DNA of 64,000 bases from Uloborus plumipes (GCA_038373865.1 JAXGGA010001155.1:102789-166788), one strand, 5' to 3'; counted from the first letter of the stretch, positions 1-12,649 are shown. The notes: a model not told the origin generated them from the sequence alone. A program made the numbers and translations.

Positions 1-2247
1 TAAGTTCATAAATTAATGTTTTTTATAACAATGAATTGAAATTTCGTAACAATGAATTATATTTATTTCATTACAATGAATTTATTTTAATTTATTACAA
101 TGAATTTCCAGTTTTTCTCATGTGAAGTGTTTTACTTCACTGGAAATTTCAAAATTTTTAACAAATTCGAGTTTTTCAAAAATGTAATTCAAATCTTTAA
201 AAATATATAAAAATGAAAGAAAATAAATAAAAAAAATCAATACATAAGCTAAAAAAGAAAAGCAAAAGCATTTTGGATTTGCGAAAATGCAAGCTGTCAA
301 CATCACTGCCTATTTTCTTTATTTTTTCGTAAGCTGTCAAAACTGCAACGCAAATTTCGAAGTATACACTGCAATGAGGAACACTAAAATTCAACATCGA
401 AGACTAACCAAGACTAGGAAAAAAAAAAAAAAAAAAATATTTACAACACAATGGAAAAGGCATATTCAATTTCAGTCAAACGAAAACTAGACTTTAAATT
501 GCTTTGAAGCAAAATAGAATAAATTAATTAAACACAAATTAACATTGTTGACAAAAAAATAATTTTTTTTTACCATTTAATGTGCATTTATGCTCAGAAT
601 TAAAATTAATTATTCAGTAAACAAACATTTTCTTGCCCTTATCTTCCAGAGAAGGAATGACGAAGTGAATTGAGCAGACATTTTTGTTTACAAAAAATCA
701 AATAACACAACATAAATGTTTTTTCCAAGCTCGATGTGTAAAAAATTCATGGTTTGGAAATTAAAATAGTTTCTGATTAAGCTAAGACTAAAAAACGATG
801 TCTGCTAAGCCTATTCAAAACGCAGTTGATTTTCCAGAAATTATAAATCAAGTATTAAAAGTCGGTCATTGAACAGTGACGTCACAAGACCTTCGAATGC
901 AGAAATAACACGTCTATCAAGATCAAAGAAGGATACATGCAAAGTTTTCTTACAAATTAAAATGAAGCATAGAAATGATTGTTTGGAAGGTCAGTTTCCG
1001 TCATTTAACACAAGGAAGAAAAAAAAATATCGATCGAATATTATCCTTTTGCCCTTGGTGACGTTTTTCGCAAGCAAACGACGCACGTAATTTCGCATAT
1101 TTTTTCCATTTGTAAAAAAGCTGGTTTAATGAAAAAAAATCAATTCTTACCTCACTGCACTACAAAATGGATTACTATTAATCGCAGGCATAGTTTCAAA
1201 TAATTGATTTAAACTTTCTTTACTACCGAAATTCAAAGGAGCCTCAAGTCTAACGCTCATCACGACAGATACACGGCAACTGATGGAAAGATTCGCCCGT
1301 AGCGATAAATGTATAGAGATTCTCTATTGACGTCACAATGTGAGAGCGCCACCTATTGAATTAGAGCTTTGCGCTCACGATTAATTTTTCTCCTGATTTC
1401 TATGCAATTTGGAACTTAAGAATTGAGAAAAAAGTGAAATAATTTCTTGGAGCAGGTACACAATTAAAGGATTTCATGAGATTAAGGTGAGTCAAATATT
1501 ACACGATGAATACATCTTTCTCCGTAGGCTTTTTTCCGGATATTTAACTTCTCAAAAATGATAGTAAAATTAAAATTTTTATATCATGGAATATGAAACT
1601 GAAGACATGTCATATTTAAGAAATTCTATGGAAGTGGAATAATTCAAAATATTATTTTATTTTAGAAAATTATTAGAAATTGGTTATGAAAAATTGGCGA
1701 TTTTTTTAGCTAATTATTTTTTACTTGTTAAGAATAAAGAGCTACGTAAATTATTTTACCGTATTCGACATTAAAAGGAGGGGGTGGGGTGGTCAAAGAA
1801 CCAGCCCCCCCCCCCCCCCCCACGAAACCCAAAATGTTTTGTAACGTTAAACAACAAAAGTTTTTTCCCCCCTTTTTCTTTTCTTTTTTAAAAACTTTAT
1901 AATGGCAGAAAAGGAAGAAATAACTAATACTAAGTGTTTTATTTCTAATTTTGTTTATATTGAACGAGTGAAAATTTGAAGAAGTACAGAAAGATTTGTA
2001 ATTTAAATTCTCACTAGCTGCAAAACATACTTGAAATCACGACTCTTATTAGTACTCTCTGCTCTCTTTCCCAATTCAATTCAGAGTCAAAGCGAGCTTC
2101 TCGTGAGTTTTGTCGCCTCCCTTCCATAAAAAACTTGCACTACCGATCTCTAGCAACCCCTCCCCCCAAGGGTCTAACCTTAATTTCCAATTAGGCTAAG
2201 ACTGCCTCTCAGCACAGTCCATACTTTAATTAAAATATGATATTATG
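1..2247. other. AT-rich non-coding stretch
   Basis: I see no gene here. The first 115 bases contain about four loose copies of an attacaatgaattt-like motif. There are A-tracts near 420 and 1020 and a C-run at 1805-1821. The short open frames are low-complexity and lack recognisable domains. Confidence 0.6.
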
Positions 2248-2255
2248 TTGATCAA

Positions 2256-2812
2256 CTGGGCCTGATCATCCAAAAGGCAAGGGAAGCTTGAGCTTCCCCT
2301 AAAAAATTATCATGGGGCCCCAAAAGTGACTGAAAGCTTGTGATTTAAAATTCTACTTTCTGCTTTTAAATGTATGCAAAAGGCTAATTGTAAACATTAG
2401 AACTGGTTCAATAAAAATTTCCTGGAAAGTTTTAAAAGTTAAGACTCATTTCATAACACATAAATCCCACCACAAACTATTTTTAAATGTGGGATTTGAC
2501 CCTACTTTTTTTACAATGGACTTTTATTATGTTTTATTAATTCTGTGAAGTAACAAATCTAATTTAACATCAAATCATAGAATTGCAATGCAACCATGTG
2601 TATTATGTATGAAAATTTTATATATTAGTGGGGGACGGGGACTTTAATCTGAATTCTGCTTGGGAAGCTCTTAGAAATGATATGTACCCTTAGTGAGATT
2701 TGTTTCAATGTCTCAAGAGTATATAGATACCCCCTCCCGCCTTGCCTCAAAAAGCAGGAGGCCTCAAAATGAGACAGATCTTTCCCTAACTTCATGGCTT
2801 AATCGGGGCCTG
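2256..2812. mobile_element. hAT-like MITE, 8-bp TSD
   Basis: The 557-bp element is flanked by a perfect 8-bp duplication, ttgatcaa (2248-2255 and 2813-2820), as expected for the hAT superfamily. The ends are imperfect inverted repeats: ctgggcctgatcat on the left, and caggccccgattaa on the complement of the right. No transposase frame is visible, so it is non-autonomous. The ends resemble those of the 198-bp element at 3746. Confidence 0.75.
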
Positions 2813-3028
2813 TTGATCAATACTTATAAGAGCCTGTAACCCTTATTGAGTTATTTTAATAGCTAAATATGGCTCCAACTAAAGGACATAAAAACGGATA
2901 TGTTCACCGACCCTCCCTTTCGTTGGGGGCTCCCAAATCAAGGGGAAAAATGCTTACAGAATTTCTTTTTCAAATGCTTGAAAGACTGAAACTTGGTGAA
3001 AAAATTTGCGTTTTAAACCGTCTAACAC

Positions 3029-3722
3029 AATGTTTCCCAACCTTTTTGAGCTCATCGCCCCTTTCAAGACGCTGACTTATACTTATCTCTTCTTACTCGA
3101 AAAAACCACAAGTTGGCGCAAATGAACATCGATTTATTAAAAATATAAGTACCTAACTTTAATTTGAAGTAAAATATATGCAATAAAGCAATTATAACCA
3201 ATCACTTTTAACCTAAAAATATTAATAAATAAATAAAATACCTTTTTTTTTTAATTTCACAAAGCGAACTGATAAGCATGTGAAGTGTGATATTTAACTA
3301 AGATCATTGACGTACTTTTCAAAAAAAAAAAAGGACATATTTCAAGAAATTATTTTTTTTCTGCACTGGAATCTGGGGGAATTAAAATCATTGAAACTAA
3401 AAATTTGAAAGAAAACAAAAAGTGAAAATCTGAAAATTCGTAAAAATTGACTTTAAATGACAAAATACTTCCTAAGGTTTATCCGAGGTGCAAGAAAGAA
3501 ACTCTTGCATTTAACTTTGTTTCTTTCTAAACTTGTGATTAATTGTTTAAATTTTAAAAACCGGACTCGTACATGTTTACAATTTCCGTTTTCGCTACCC
3601 CTTTATTACTAGTGTTTTCTCTTCTCCCATCTCCCCCTTATCGCCGATTAAGAAGCTACTGCCCCTTTGAGGAGTCAAATCGCCCCTCAGGGGGCGATGG
3701 CCCCCAGGTTGAGAATCACTGG
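3029..3722. mobile_element. hAT-like MITE, TSD tctaacac
   Basis: The 694-bp element lies between identical 8-bp copies of tctaacac (3021-3028 and 3723-3730). Degenerate inverted ends read tgtttcccaacctttttgag on the left and agtgattctcaacc on the complement of the right, a sequence type common at hAT ends. The inside is AT-rich with no transposase. The short frames at 2869-3075 and 3573-3764 run across its ends and are not genes. Confidence 0.75.
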
Positions 3723-3745
3723 TCTAACACATGCTTGGAGGGGGT

Positions 3746-3943
3746 CAGGGCCCGATTAAGATAGTACAAGGCCCTAGGCCGAATACTTTTTTGGGCGGCC
3801 CCCTGTAGTCAGGCTTTACAATTTTAGTCTTTGGAGAAAACAATTTTTGCCATTGACAACAGCAATTTTATCCATTTGGGGCCCCTAAATTGTAGGGGGC
3901 CCTAGGCCACGGCCTAGTTGGCTTATTCAGTAATCAGGCCCTG
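3746..3943. mobile_element. Short hAT-like MITE
   Basis: The terminal inverted repeats are cagggcccgattaa and, on the complement of the right end, cagggcctgattac. The flanks gagggggt and gagggggg form a one-mismatch 8-bp duplication. At 198 bp it is non-coding. It lies only 15 bp beyond the TSD of the neighbouring hAT element. Confidence 0.7.
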
Positions 3944-3951
3944 GAGGGGGG

Positions 3952-4990
3952 GGTATCAAGTTGTGCCGAATTCAGCTCCTTGATTTAAAAAAGAAAAAAA
4001 TCTTGAGGCAAAAAAAAAAAAAAGCAAAAATCATGGTTCCAGCGTTTTTTCGCAATATATTTCTAAAAATAAATTTTTGTGACTGACATTTTTGGTCTAA
4101 TCATTTTATTTTATTCAGTGCTGTGTTTGTCGTTGGGTTGGGGAAATGATCAAAAAGTACTATATAACTCTAAAGAAAACCGATGTAAGCAAGTAATGAT
4201 GTGTTTATCTTTTCTCCTCTCTCGTTCTTCCTCTGTATCGATTAAATTCAATCGTTTGTCAAACTATTAAAACAAAATTATTTTGATTGATCTAATTTCA
4301 CAAACGAATGCATAACATTTATAAGTGTTTTTTGCTTATTTTTTCTCTCTACGACAGTTCCTCAATTTGAATGGGAAATTAAAAATAAAACTAAGGTCGA
4401 TTTGCTGTAAAATCAACAGAGTCATAATTATTTTCATCTGCAAAAAAAAAAAAAAAGACAATATTGCTAGTTTTGAAAAGAAAATAAAGCTTGTGTAACA
4501 GAATGTTTTTCAAGCAAAAAAAGAAAAGAAAGAAAGAAAAAAAAAAAGTGGGCAAAGCGTGAATATTTTTTTTTGTTTTTGTCATCTCCTTTTAAATTAA
4601 AAATAAAACGGATTAAGGTGCTTTTGGTACGAAAAGCTGGTCATACTTCTTGATAAAACTATTTCAAGTTAAAAGTGCTTGCATAACTGTTGTTAATTGA
4701 TTTCAAATCACAAGCTGGTGTCCCAAATAATCTTTACTTTTTATCAGAATACCACGAATTGCGCAAATGCAACGTTTTAACTGTTATCGTTTCGATAACG
4801 TACATTCACAAAGCACTCTTCCAAAAAATAAATAAACAGAAAGACATTAAAAATTAATCTTTTCACTTTCGAGTGCGTCATTGGAAGCGTTTGAATTGCC
4901 GATACTTTCAAAACTTATTTTAATATTAAATGCACATTCGTGATTAAAATAGTAAAAAAAAATTTGTATTTCGTCATTTTTCATGCTGCG
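3952..4990. other. Non-coding, homopolymer-rich
   Basis: I see no gene and no paired inverted repeats. It contains A- and T-runs (4011-4023, 4442-4456, 4500-4570) that create spurious lysine- or phenylalanine-rich frames. Confidence 0.5.
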
Positions 4991-5340
4991 GAATTTTTTT
5001 TTTTCTTCTAACTTTTGAAAGGATGCAATCTAAAAAAAAATCTTAGAATTAAAATTGCAAACATCTGGTGATGAAATCTGAAAGTAGCAGCAGTGCTGCC
5101 ATCGAGTTTCCTGAAGTGATACTCTTAAAAAGAAAACAAAAAATAGTTGCTGTAATTTCCGTTATCTGTAATCATCTTTCTTCTGACTGCAAACTATTCG
5201 GTTTGAAAACTCGTAATTTCTAACCAGTTGCGCCCAAGAGGTCACAGGAGTTCACTTTTTTGGAAGGTCACTGTGACCTTCCAAAAAATGTCCTCATTAT
5301 GCAAGTTCTGTCGGATGATTCGGCAAATTAGGAGACCTGA
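4991..5340. repeat. Relic of the IR3-palindrome repeat family
   Basis: This segment carries the palindrome described at 5265. Around it are phrases such as gatgaaatctgaaa and gattcggcaaatta that recur near the same palindrome at 19.2, 26.7 and 62 kb. The ends are eroded, so the boundaries are approximate. Confidence 0.5.
5265..5279. promoter_or_regulatory. Perfect IR3 palindrome AGGTCActgTGACCT
   Basis: Two AGGTCA half-sites face each other with a 3-bp spacer, which is the consensus form of an estrogen-response-type nuclear receptor site. The dyad extends to ggaaggtcac/gtgaccttcc at 5262-5282. Binding is inference; the sequence shows only the dyad. Confidence 0.45.
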
Positions 5341-5357
5341 TTAAGGTGACCATACGT

Positions 5358-6275
5358 CAAGGGCGGATCCGGAAATTTTTCAAGGGAGGGGAGATTAGAT
5401 TTTATTCACTTACCCTTTCCTATATATCCCAGTTTACATATCGCACCCTTGCTACAAAAGTGCAACAACTCAAAAAACTACGTTTTCCAGGAATGGAAAA
5501 AAACTGTTCCCGAGCTGACTAAGCACATTTTAGTATTCTTGAATTTGTCAATATGAAGACCGATTCATCTCAAACTATGATCGTTAGTTACGCACGTTAC
5601 TCTACGACGGCTGGACGACAACTCAAGATGTGACATTTCAGTGGAAGGGGTCCTATGCATCTTGATAACAACAAAACGCCATAACTGCCCTTTGGTGACT
5701 GATTTTTTCCATGCAACTTCTGGCTCATTTGAAGATTGGTAGAAAAGTGTAAACTGCGTCTAATGACGGTTATAACTCAAAAATTACAATTTTTGAGTTG
5801 TGGCACTTTGTAGCAAGGGTGCGATATGTTGAATACAACTGTTTCAGTTTTTGATTCCGAAACATTTCTGGGGTTGAGCTCCAAATCTTACCCCGCCCCC
5901 TTTTTTTTTCACTTATCTCATCGAGGTTTGTTTAGAATTGAGTTTTTTAAGCTTCAATTTTGAAAAATTGTGGGGAGAATTTCCCACAGTATTCCATTCA
6001 GGACAGGGACGAATACCAGGTAGGGGCGGCCGCCCCTCCCTTGAGGGACTCACCATTAGAACACTTTTTCAATATTGAAGTTCAGGAAAGGCATTTTTAG
6101 ACTATATCTGAGACGAGCAGAAGGGAAATTTAGGGCTTTACTCAAGATACGTTTCGTAATTGAAGTCCAAAACTCATATGAGGTCAACATTTGTAAACTA
6201 TGATGTGTATAATAAAGGATATTTACTAAAATCAATCGCCGCTCTTCCCTTGAAATAATTCTAGATCCGCCCTTG
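5358..6275. mobile_element. MITE with CAAGGGCGGATCC ends
   Basis: The inverted termini are caagggcggatccgga on the left and caagggcggatctaga on the complement of the right. It is 918 bp, non-coding, and holds a second inverted-repeat element at 5437-5828. I could not find a clear target duplication. The related copies at 16.2 and 39.3 kb have 8-bp TSDs, which points to hAT. Confidence 0.65.
5437..5828. mobile_element. Nested inverted-repeat element
   Basis: The left arm catatcgcacccttgctaca is repeated inverted at the right end (gtagcaagggtgcgatatg). The match continues through agtgc and the acaactcaaaaa tract, giving arms of about 40 bp. It sits inside the CAAGGGCGG element. No coding capacity was seen and the superfamily is uncertain. 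Confidence 0.65.
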
Positions 6276-7559
6276 GTTCAGGATTGATTTTGTGTAATAA
6301 AACGCAGCTCTGTGCTTCTCTAATTTTAGCCAATGTGATAATAGAAGAGCTGTTCCAGCTAGCGGGAAAAAAAATCACTTTCTTTTTTGGTGTTCATCAC
6401 CTCAACTGGTTCTCCAGTGGAAAATAACCTCGATTTAATTCATTAAGTCCATAAATCGATATTTCAATCTGAAACCGACACGGCAAGTTTCTGTTTTTCG
6501 TCTTTCTCTTCCGCAATATCCCAAGTTTCAAACACAAGGTCAAATTCGTTGAAGCGTCAAACGGGCAACAGTATTATCCAAAGGTTTCATTTCTGGCGAA
6601 TTCGGTTAATAGGCTTTTTGAGAAGTATTTGTTTTTTTGTTTCGCTATAAAGAAATTAATAGGACTGGTTGAGTCCAATCTCAATATGATTTATTGAGTT
6701 TTAACATTTCTTGATTTGGCAGAAATACACAACATTCGAATTTGTGATGAGTAACAATTTCCAATAAACAAATTTTCGTCTAAAACAACTTTATGTGGTA
6801 ATTACGATTGAAAAACTAAATAGCAGATTTGAAGGGCTTGGAGGATGAAGGGGCTATGTTACATTTTAAAAAATGAACACTCTGAACAATGTTAAGCAAT
6901 GGATACAGGTAAGCAAATAAAGCTTGGTACATCCAGCAGTAGATGTCAATAGACCAATTTTATACGCGCACTAATGACAAAACCAGAAAATAAAAAAGCT
7001 GCAGCAATAAAACTTTGAACTTTAGTTACTCGCAATTTCTGTTTTGCAACTTAACCCCTTCATTTTTTAGCTTAACTTCTGAGCAAATACGAGTTTATTA
7101 CAATTTGTTCGTGGAAATGCCAAAATCACGAGAATTTGGGGAAAAGTCCAAACAGAAAAGTACGCTATTGTATTATTGTAAAAGAGCCACGCTCACATAG
7201 AATGAACGATTTTTCTTTAAAGTTTCGATCTCAAAAAAGGTAACCATATTATGAAAAAGTGAGTTGCTGTAATTTTTACGTTGAAGTATGGAAAACATGT
7301 AACTGTACTTAGTTTTTTTACATTTACAATTCAGGTGAAATATCCATCAATAGTTTATCACCTTTTGTTTCATTTTAATTTTACTCCCACATATTCACAA
7401 CGCATTCTGTTAGTTTGTATTTATCGGGTTCAGAACTTCAAATTTAGTTTATAAAGTTTGTGTTTCAATTTTAGCTTTTTTTTTGAGGTATCTTTACATA
7501 GTGTTTTTTTTTTTTTTTTTTTTTTACTTGAGGTATTTTGATGTACTTTTTGGAAGGGG
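6276..7559. other. Non-coding AT-rich stretch
   Basis: I see no gene or paired repeat. A T-run lies at 7507-7526. Confidence 0.5.
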
Positions 7560-7810
7560 AAAATTTTCAAATCCCAAATGAAATTCCAATTTAAACGAAT
7601 GACAAAAAACGAGCATGCACACAACTCGCACATAAATTACATTAGCATCATAAAAAAACAATCAAAAACTTTAAAAAAAGAAAAGAAAAAGTATCACAAA
7701 AGTTGCAATATTGTCACCGAATTTGCCGAATCACCAGCAAAAGTTTGCCGAATAAGAAATTTTTGGGAGGTTACAGTGACCTTCCGTCGGATCGTCCCCT
7801 CAGACACGTA
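7560..7810. repeat. IR3-family repeat copy, diverged
   Basis: The segment matches the copy at 26.5-26.8 kb in order: a gaaaat/tcaaat start, a cgaatgacaaaa-type block, ttgcaatattgtc, gccgaatc, gtcagcaaaa-like text, then the palindrome. Here the palindrome is imperfect (aggttacagtgacct, 7768-7782), with one half-site altered. No coding content. Confidence 0.6.
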
Positions 7811-8756
7811 ATCCAGAAAAGTACTTCTGATCCCATATCCCAACTTTAATTACTAGTTCCTAAAACAAATAAAACTAGAGTTCCGATACCTAATTCATTA
7901 TCTAAACGCATTATTTTGGAAGCTAAGTGCGGACATTTAAAGAAAAAACAAAAAATGTTTACTAGTCAAAACGAAGTCCTTTGTGACACTAGTAATCGGC
8001 CAATTGTTTATTGCTCCCATCAGCTCTTGTTTTCAATTGTGATAACTCGCGAAACACTTAAGATTAAATTTAGCGTACACTTGTATCTTTAGAATTTAAA
8101 ACAAGTAATGTGTTCTATGCAAACATATTTTTGTATACTATCGAAGGAATTTTACAGAATAATTTTGCTGCTGTGGTGTGGATATTGGGAGTTATGTTTA
8201 AAACTTGCATCGCAGAAAATAGAGCCAGTGGGTTTCTTACGCATTAGTTCATTTGATAAAATAAGTTGTATTTTAGCTTGAATCATCGTATTAAACTTTA
8301 AGGTAAAATTAATTGGTTCGAAAAATTCATGTTCGAGAGCTTATCGAGATTAGCTTTTCATCCATTATACATTGGTCGCTACTTAAATGAATCACCTTTG
8401 TTTTAAATAGTTTTACTCCAATAAAGCGACTAATTCAATAAAGCTGGATTTGATTTTGTTTTAGACGATTTTATTCATAAAAGCGAATGATTCAATTAAC
8501 CACTGATTCAATTAACCGGCGTCCAATGAGTACTTAAATTATTTTGTCTAAGAGCACTAGTATATATCTACAGTTCTCCCACGAGCGGGGGAGGGGGGTG
8601 TTCATAAAATTGCGTACTAAAACTGGCAGGATAACTTAAACTCACAGATTTGCAGGTTGACCCCCAGGGCAAACGAGAGGACACGTCAGTACAGTAGGAA
8701 ACTTGGGGCCCGGCTTGGATCGGAGCAGTATACTGCCGTGCTAAGCACAAAAGTGG
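7811..8756. other. Non-coding stretch
   Basis: I see no gene. At 8724-8757, tactgccgtgctaagcac is the reverse complement of a motif around 10700-11400 (gcttagcacggcggta), suggesting an old inverted repeat flanking the next elements. Confidence 0.45.
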
Positions 8757-8758
8757 TA

Positions 8759-9973
8759 CAGTGAACTCTCAATTGTGCGCCGGCCCAAGGGACCAACAGC
8801 AAAAGACGCATAAGTGAGAGAGACGTATAAAAAGAAAAAACCAATAGGGTAGTTGTGACCTATTAAAAATCCCCATTTTGATCATTAAATATTGTTACTT
8901 GACCCTCAAAACTCCAAAATTCACCATTGCCGTATTTTAAAACACAACGATTGATTTTTAATGAATTTTTAAAAATCCGACGCGCAAAAGCGCGCTTTTC
9001 TGATACGTCACGAGTTACGTCACTCGGCCTCAATTCTCAGCTCTCCGCGACGGACCCGTGTTATCGCTACGGACATTTTGAGCGCGTAGTTATTTTTAAT
9101 TTTTAGATATTTAATAATCCTTTTGATGCATGATGGAGACAGGATATGTCAAAGGACAGTCCAACAATCTCCCTCAAGTGACATCAATGATGGTTTTTGC
9201 CTATTTTCGAGAGGACGAGCGATTTAAATCTTCCAAAATCACGAGGAGTTAATAGTCTTCAAGTGCGTCTTCAACGTAGCCAAGCGTTTCCCTCGCTTCT
9301 CCTCGTTCGGCTGAGGCGCGGCGGAAGTACCGATGACGTTTCTTCCGCCGTCGAGTGACGTCACATTTTCTTGAACTTTAAAAATTATTTAAAAAAAAAC
9401 TACTTATCGTATCGCAAAAATTTTTTCACCGATGATGTTCACACATGTTACTCTATCATATAAAAATAAAATTGAAAAATCGAAAACTACCTTATTTAAA
9501 GGACTAAAATGCGACATAAGGTTCTAATTAGAGAATGAATAAGAATGTTTCTATAGACAAGGGACATATTACTACGGTTTAGCAATTGCTGCAACGTAAC
9601 TACAGTGATAAAGAGAAAACAAAAATTGCAGCATACCTAATTACAAATTGTTCCCTTTAAAACGATCCATAACAGATGATTGTCCCTCTCCGAACTCTAG
9701 TTCATGCGGAAAAAATACCTTCCGTGAGCAATAAAGGCGAAAGATTAAAGAGGAAAGTAACGAAAAATGCTTATTTTTTTAAAGAAAATATAAAATTTCT
9801 TTTACATTTTACTGAAAACGGTGCATAAGTGAAATATTTATCTTTAGAGCGATGCATAAACGATTGATACTATCATTATTTTCCAATGGAATGTGCTGGG
9901 TCCGGGCATTTAAAATCGTCGTATAAGTGAAAAAGGCGCATAAATGAGGCGGCGTATAAGCGAGAGTTCACTG
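8759..9973. mobile_element. pogo/Tigger-like element, TA TSD, filled copy
   Basis: The ends read cagtgaactctca on the left and cagtgaactctcgctt on the complement of the right, flanked by TA on both sides. A second copy in opposite orientation lies at 62996-63555 and is 655 bp shorter. Side-by-side reading shows the extra length is an insertion at about 8843-9497. Both copies are non-autonomous. Confidence 0.8.
8843..9497. mobile_element. Insertion within the Tigger-like element
   Basis: This block is absent from the paralogous copy at 63 kb, where the flanking sequences join. Its ends are weakly inverted: agggtagttgtgac on the left and aaggtagttttcg on the complement of the right. It is GC-richer than its surroundings and holds tgacgtcac- and tacgtcac-like motifs (CREB-type sites) near 9010-9365. 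No ORF was seen, and the boundaries are uncertain by a few bases. Confidence 0.6.
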
Positions 9974-10077
9974 TATCTGCAGTCGAGCTCAAACTGAGAT
10001 ATTACTCTAAAAGTTTTGCGCCACTGCCACTATTTATTTGATCCAGATGAAACTTTTTCAGAATTTGTTTTAAAATA

Positions 10078-10597
10078 CAGGGTGCTTCAAAAAAATGTAT
10101 ACACACTTTAAACTATTGTAATTTTCCCGCTCTACAAGGCTAATGTTATATTTCTTCGCCAGGTGCCAGCATAATCGTCCCTCTATGTTATATTATCAGT
10201 TGGAATTTGTAATATCAACATGGTGGACGTACGTTTTGAGTTTTGAAGAACCGTAAGCAGGTTATTAAGTGGTACTGGAAGTTTAAGAATGTAAATGAAG
10301 TTCAAAGACAGTGGAGAAGAGAGTTCTTGGGAACATTCTTTGGAATGAGATTCAAGCAGTGTGCAGAGAAATCTCATTGGACGTTTTGATACGATGTACA
10401 GAATCAGTGGTGACTCGTACTCAGAATTGTATTGATGCTGCAGGTCACCAATTTGAACAGTATTAACATTTGTTATTTATGTTTCATTTACATTGGACTT
10501 TCAGCTTTCTATTTTCCTGAAATTTAACTTTGTAGAACGATAAATACATTTTCTATGGAAGTTCAAAGTGTGTATACATTTTTTTTGAAACACCCTG
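10078..10597 (+). mobile_element. Internally deleted Tc1/mariner-type element
   Basis: Near-perfect ~37-bp terminal inverted repeats start with cagggtgcttcaaaaaaa on the left and cagggtgtttcaaaaaaaa on the complement of the right. TA lies on both sides. Inside on the plus strand, scattered frames read WKFKNVNEVQRQWRREF (near 10270-10325) and, downstream, FEQY-ending text (near 10450). These look like the first and last parts of a transposase with the DUF4817-type N-terminal helix-turn-helix; the catalytic core is missing. It is a dead deletion derivative. Confidence 0.75.
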
Positions 10598-10716
10598 TAT
10601 TTCTCATTCTCAAATGACCATATAATATTGTATTCAGGTAAAATACGTCACAAAGAGCCACCTGGTGGTGATAACTCAATTTTGTTAAAAAGTACTGATA
10701 CTTTTGGGCTTAGCAC

Positions 10717-11380
10717 CAGGGGCGCAGGAACTTGGTAAAAACAGGGGGAGCTCGGTGTGCAGTGCCAGAGCCTGACGTTTCTTGGGAGGGGGGGGGGAGA
10801 CACACTTTGCCACCCTTTACACTAAAGCTCAATTATAAAGTCCTTCATGTTCAAATAAACATTTTTGTGAATAAAAAAAAGTTAAAAACACTATGACAAG
10901 CACACTTTTACATTATTAATATGAACTTAGTTTTTGATGTAATATTTGTTCAGATATAGGAAGTCTGAAACTTTTATCCCGGAAAAATTTCCAAATGGTA
11001 CCTTTTGAAAAAAACTTTTGACGATTTTTGGTGAATTTAGAGGTTATAAAAATTTTGAAATAGCGAATTGAGGCCATCTTTGGTTACTTTAGAGGCAGGA
11101 ACTGGGGTAGCAAAATCATCCTTAGCAAATTTCCTAAATTGTTGCTTTAGAAGCGCACTTTGATGATGTTGAGAATAAGAGCCACTTTGACTCCCCCCTT
11201 TCTTTGCTGCTTATTGTGTGAATTTCCTAGAAAAAAGATCACATTTTTGAAACCAGGCTCGCGGTAAAAAAATATTACAAAAGGTTGTAAAAAGGGAATT
11301 TTTCCAGGGGAGCTGAGCTCGTCTGAAATATTCTAGGGGGAGCCCGAGCTCCCCCAGCTCCCCCGGTTCCTACACCCCTG
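10717..11380. mobile_element. hAT-like MITE, TSD cttagcac
   Basis: Perfect 8-bp duplications (10709-10716, 11381-11388) flank inverted ends caggggcgcaggaac and, on the complement of the right end, caggggtgtaggaac. 664 bp, no transposase. Confidence 0.8.
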
Positions 11381-11647
11381 CTTAGCACGGCGGTATAAGT
11401 GCTATAGTAGAGATCGGCGACCAACGGCGACCCTGGTGACACCCTCTTCATTGCACGGATGCCAAAGAAAGGGGCTTCCAAGGGCGATAGAGCACCTACC
11501 AAGGACCAGAACAATAAGCTTCCAAAAATAGGATTAAAAACCCTCTCAAATTCAATCTCTCCCTAAACAGTATAGACGTACTTTGCTCCTTGGACCCACC
11601 TTCAACCATGGACACCTCACCCATGGCAAAGAGAACATGGTGCAGTC

Positions 11648-11998
11648 CCTAGCAGCATCATCTCATCGGCCGATGATCTGCCATTCATCGAAACCCGATG
11701 AAATTCTCATCGGCCGATGATCCAATATGTCTCATCGGCCGAGCAGAATCCGAGCAGCAAAATCCGATGAGAATACGATGAGATTTGGAGCAATTTACGA
11801 GCAGAACAGTCCCGGCCCGTGCCGAGGAATTTCATCGGGAAAGTTGATCAGAAGGATATCGCTTTCCGATGAAAAGTAGCTCATCGAAAACCGTGCTCGG
11901 ATACTGATCGGAACGATGTCATCGTGCGTTCCAGGATCAGTTTACGAGGAGTTTGTTGATCGGCCGAGCAAAATCCGATGAGTTGATGCTACTTGGGG
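11648..11998. repeat. Palindrome-dense CATCGG/CCGATG cluster
   Basis: In about 340 bp the short strings tcatcg/cgatga occur some fourteen times, often fused into the palindrome catcggccgatg (11664 and 11708) or into variants with gagcag. The outer ends are inverted: agcagcatcatctcatcgg on the left, and agtagcatcaactcatcgg on the complement of the right. This suggests a small foldback transposon. It has no ORF and I do not recognise the family. Confidence 0.55.
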
Positions 11999-12649
11999 TT
12001 GTACCTTTTTCTCTGCAAATGCAACTTCGTAAGATGTACTTAAAATCTTGCTTTTATTTCCACTCACAGACGCATGCCTGGGAATTACCTGAAACACACT
12101 GCGGCTAATTCAATAAAGAGCAAACATCTATAAAAATATCTATGCTTCTTCAGAATTTATATCACTGGTCTGCAACCAAAAAAAAAAAATATTAAAAACC
12201 AGCAGATGATTCTGATAGATTTTAGGACACTGATTTCAGGAGAAATAGTCAAAAAATTCCACCTCATATATCAGCTTTTCAGAAATCTCGCAACATATAG
12301 GAAGTGGATCAGCATATATTGTGTCATACATTGTCATTATGGCGAAAGTTGAAGATTTTTTTTTGTCTGGAACAGATTTTTTTAAGAAAAAGAAGCAATC
12401 TTAGTCAATTAATGTGTCCAAAATCTTTTTCAACAGCATTGTAAAAATAACTAATTTGTGGAGGGAATATATTGAAAATCCTCAAATTAAAATCCAGTTA
12501 TCGTGAAAGGAATTTCATAAGAGTCGGGTACGAATGGAAAAGACGGCTCACTTACTTTTCTTCCTCTCTCTCTCTCCCCCACACACATTATTTCTCACTT
12601 CTGTGTTCTCTGCTCAATTACTCTTTGGGCCTTTATTGAAACGATTCTG
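11999..12649. other. Non-coding stretch
   Basis: I see no gene or repeat beyond A/T homopolymers and a short CT-rich tract at 12560-12582. Confidence 0.5.

Noticed and set aside
9010..9365. tgacgtcac motifs as a host promoter
   Set aside because: They sit in a 655-bp block missing from the paralogous Tigger copy, so they belong to a mobile insertion, and no gene starts nearby.
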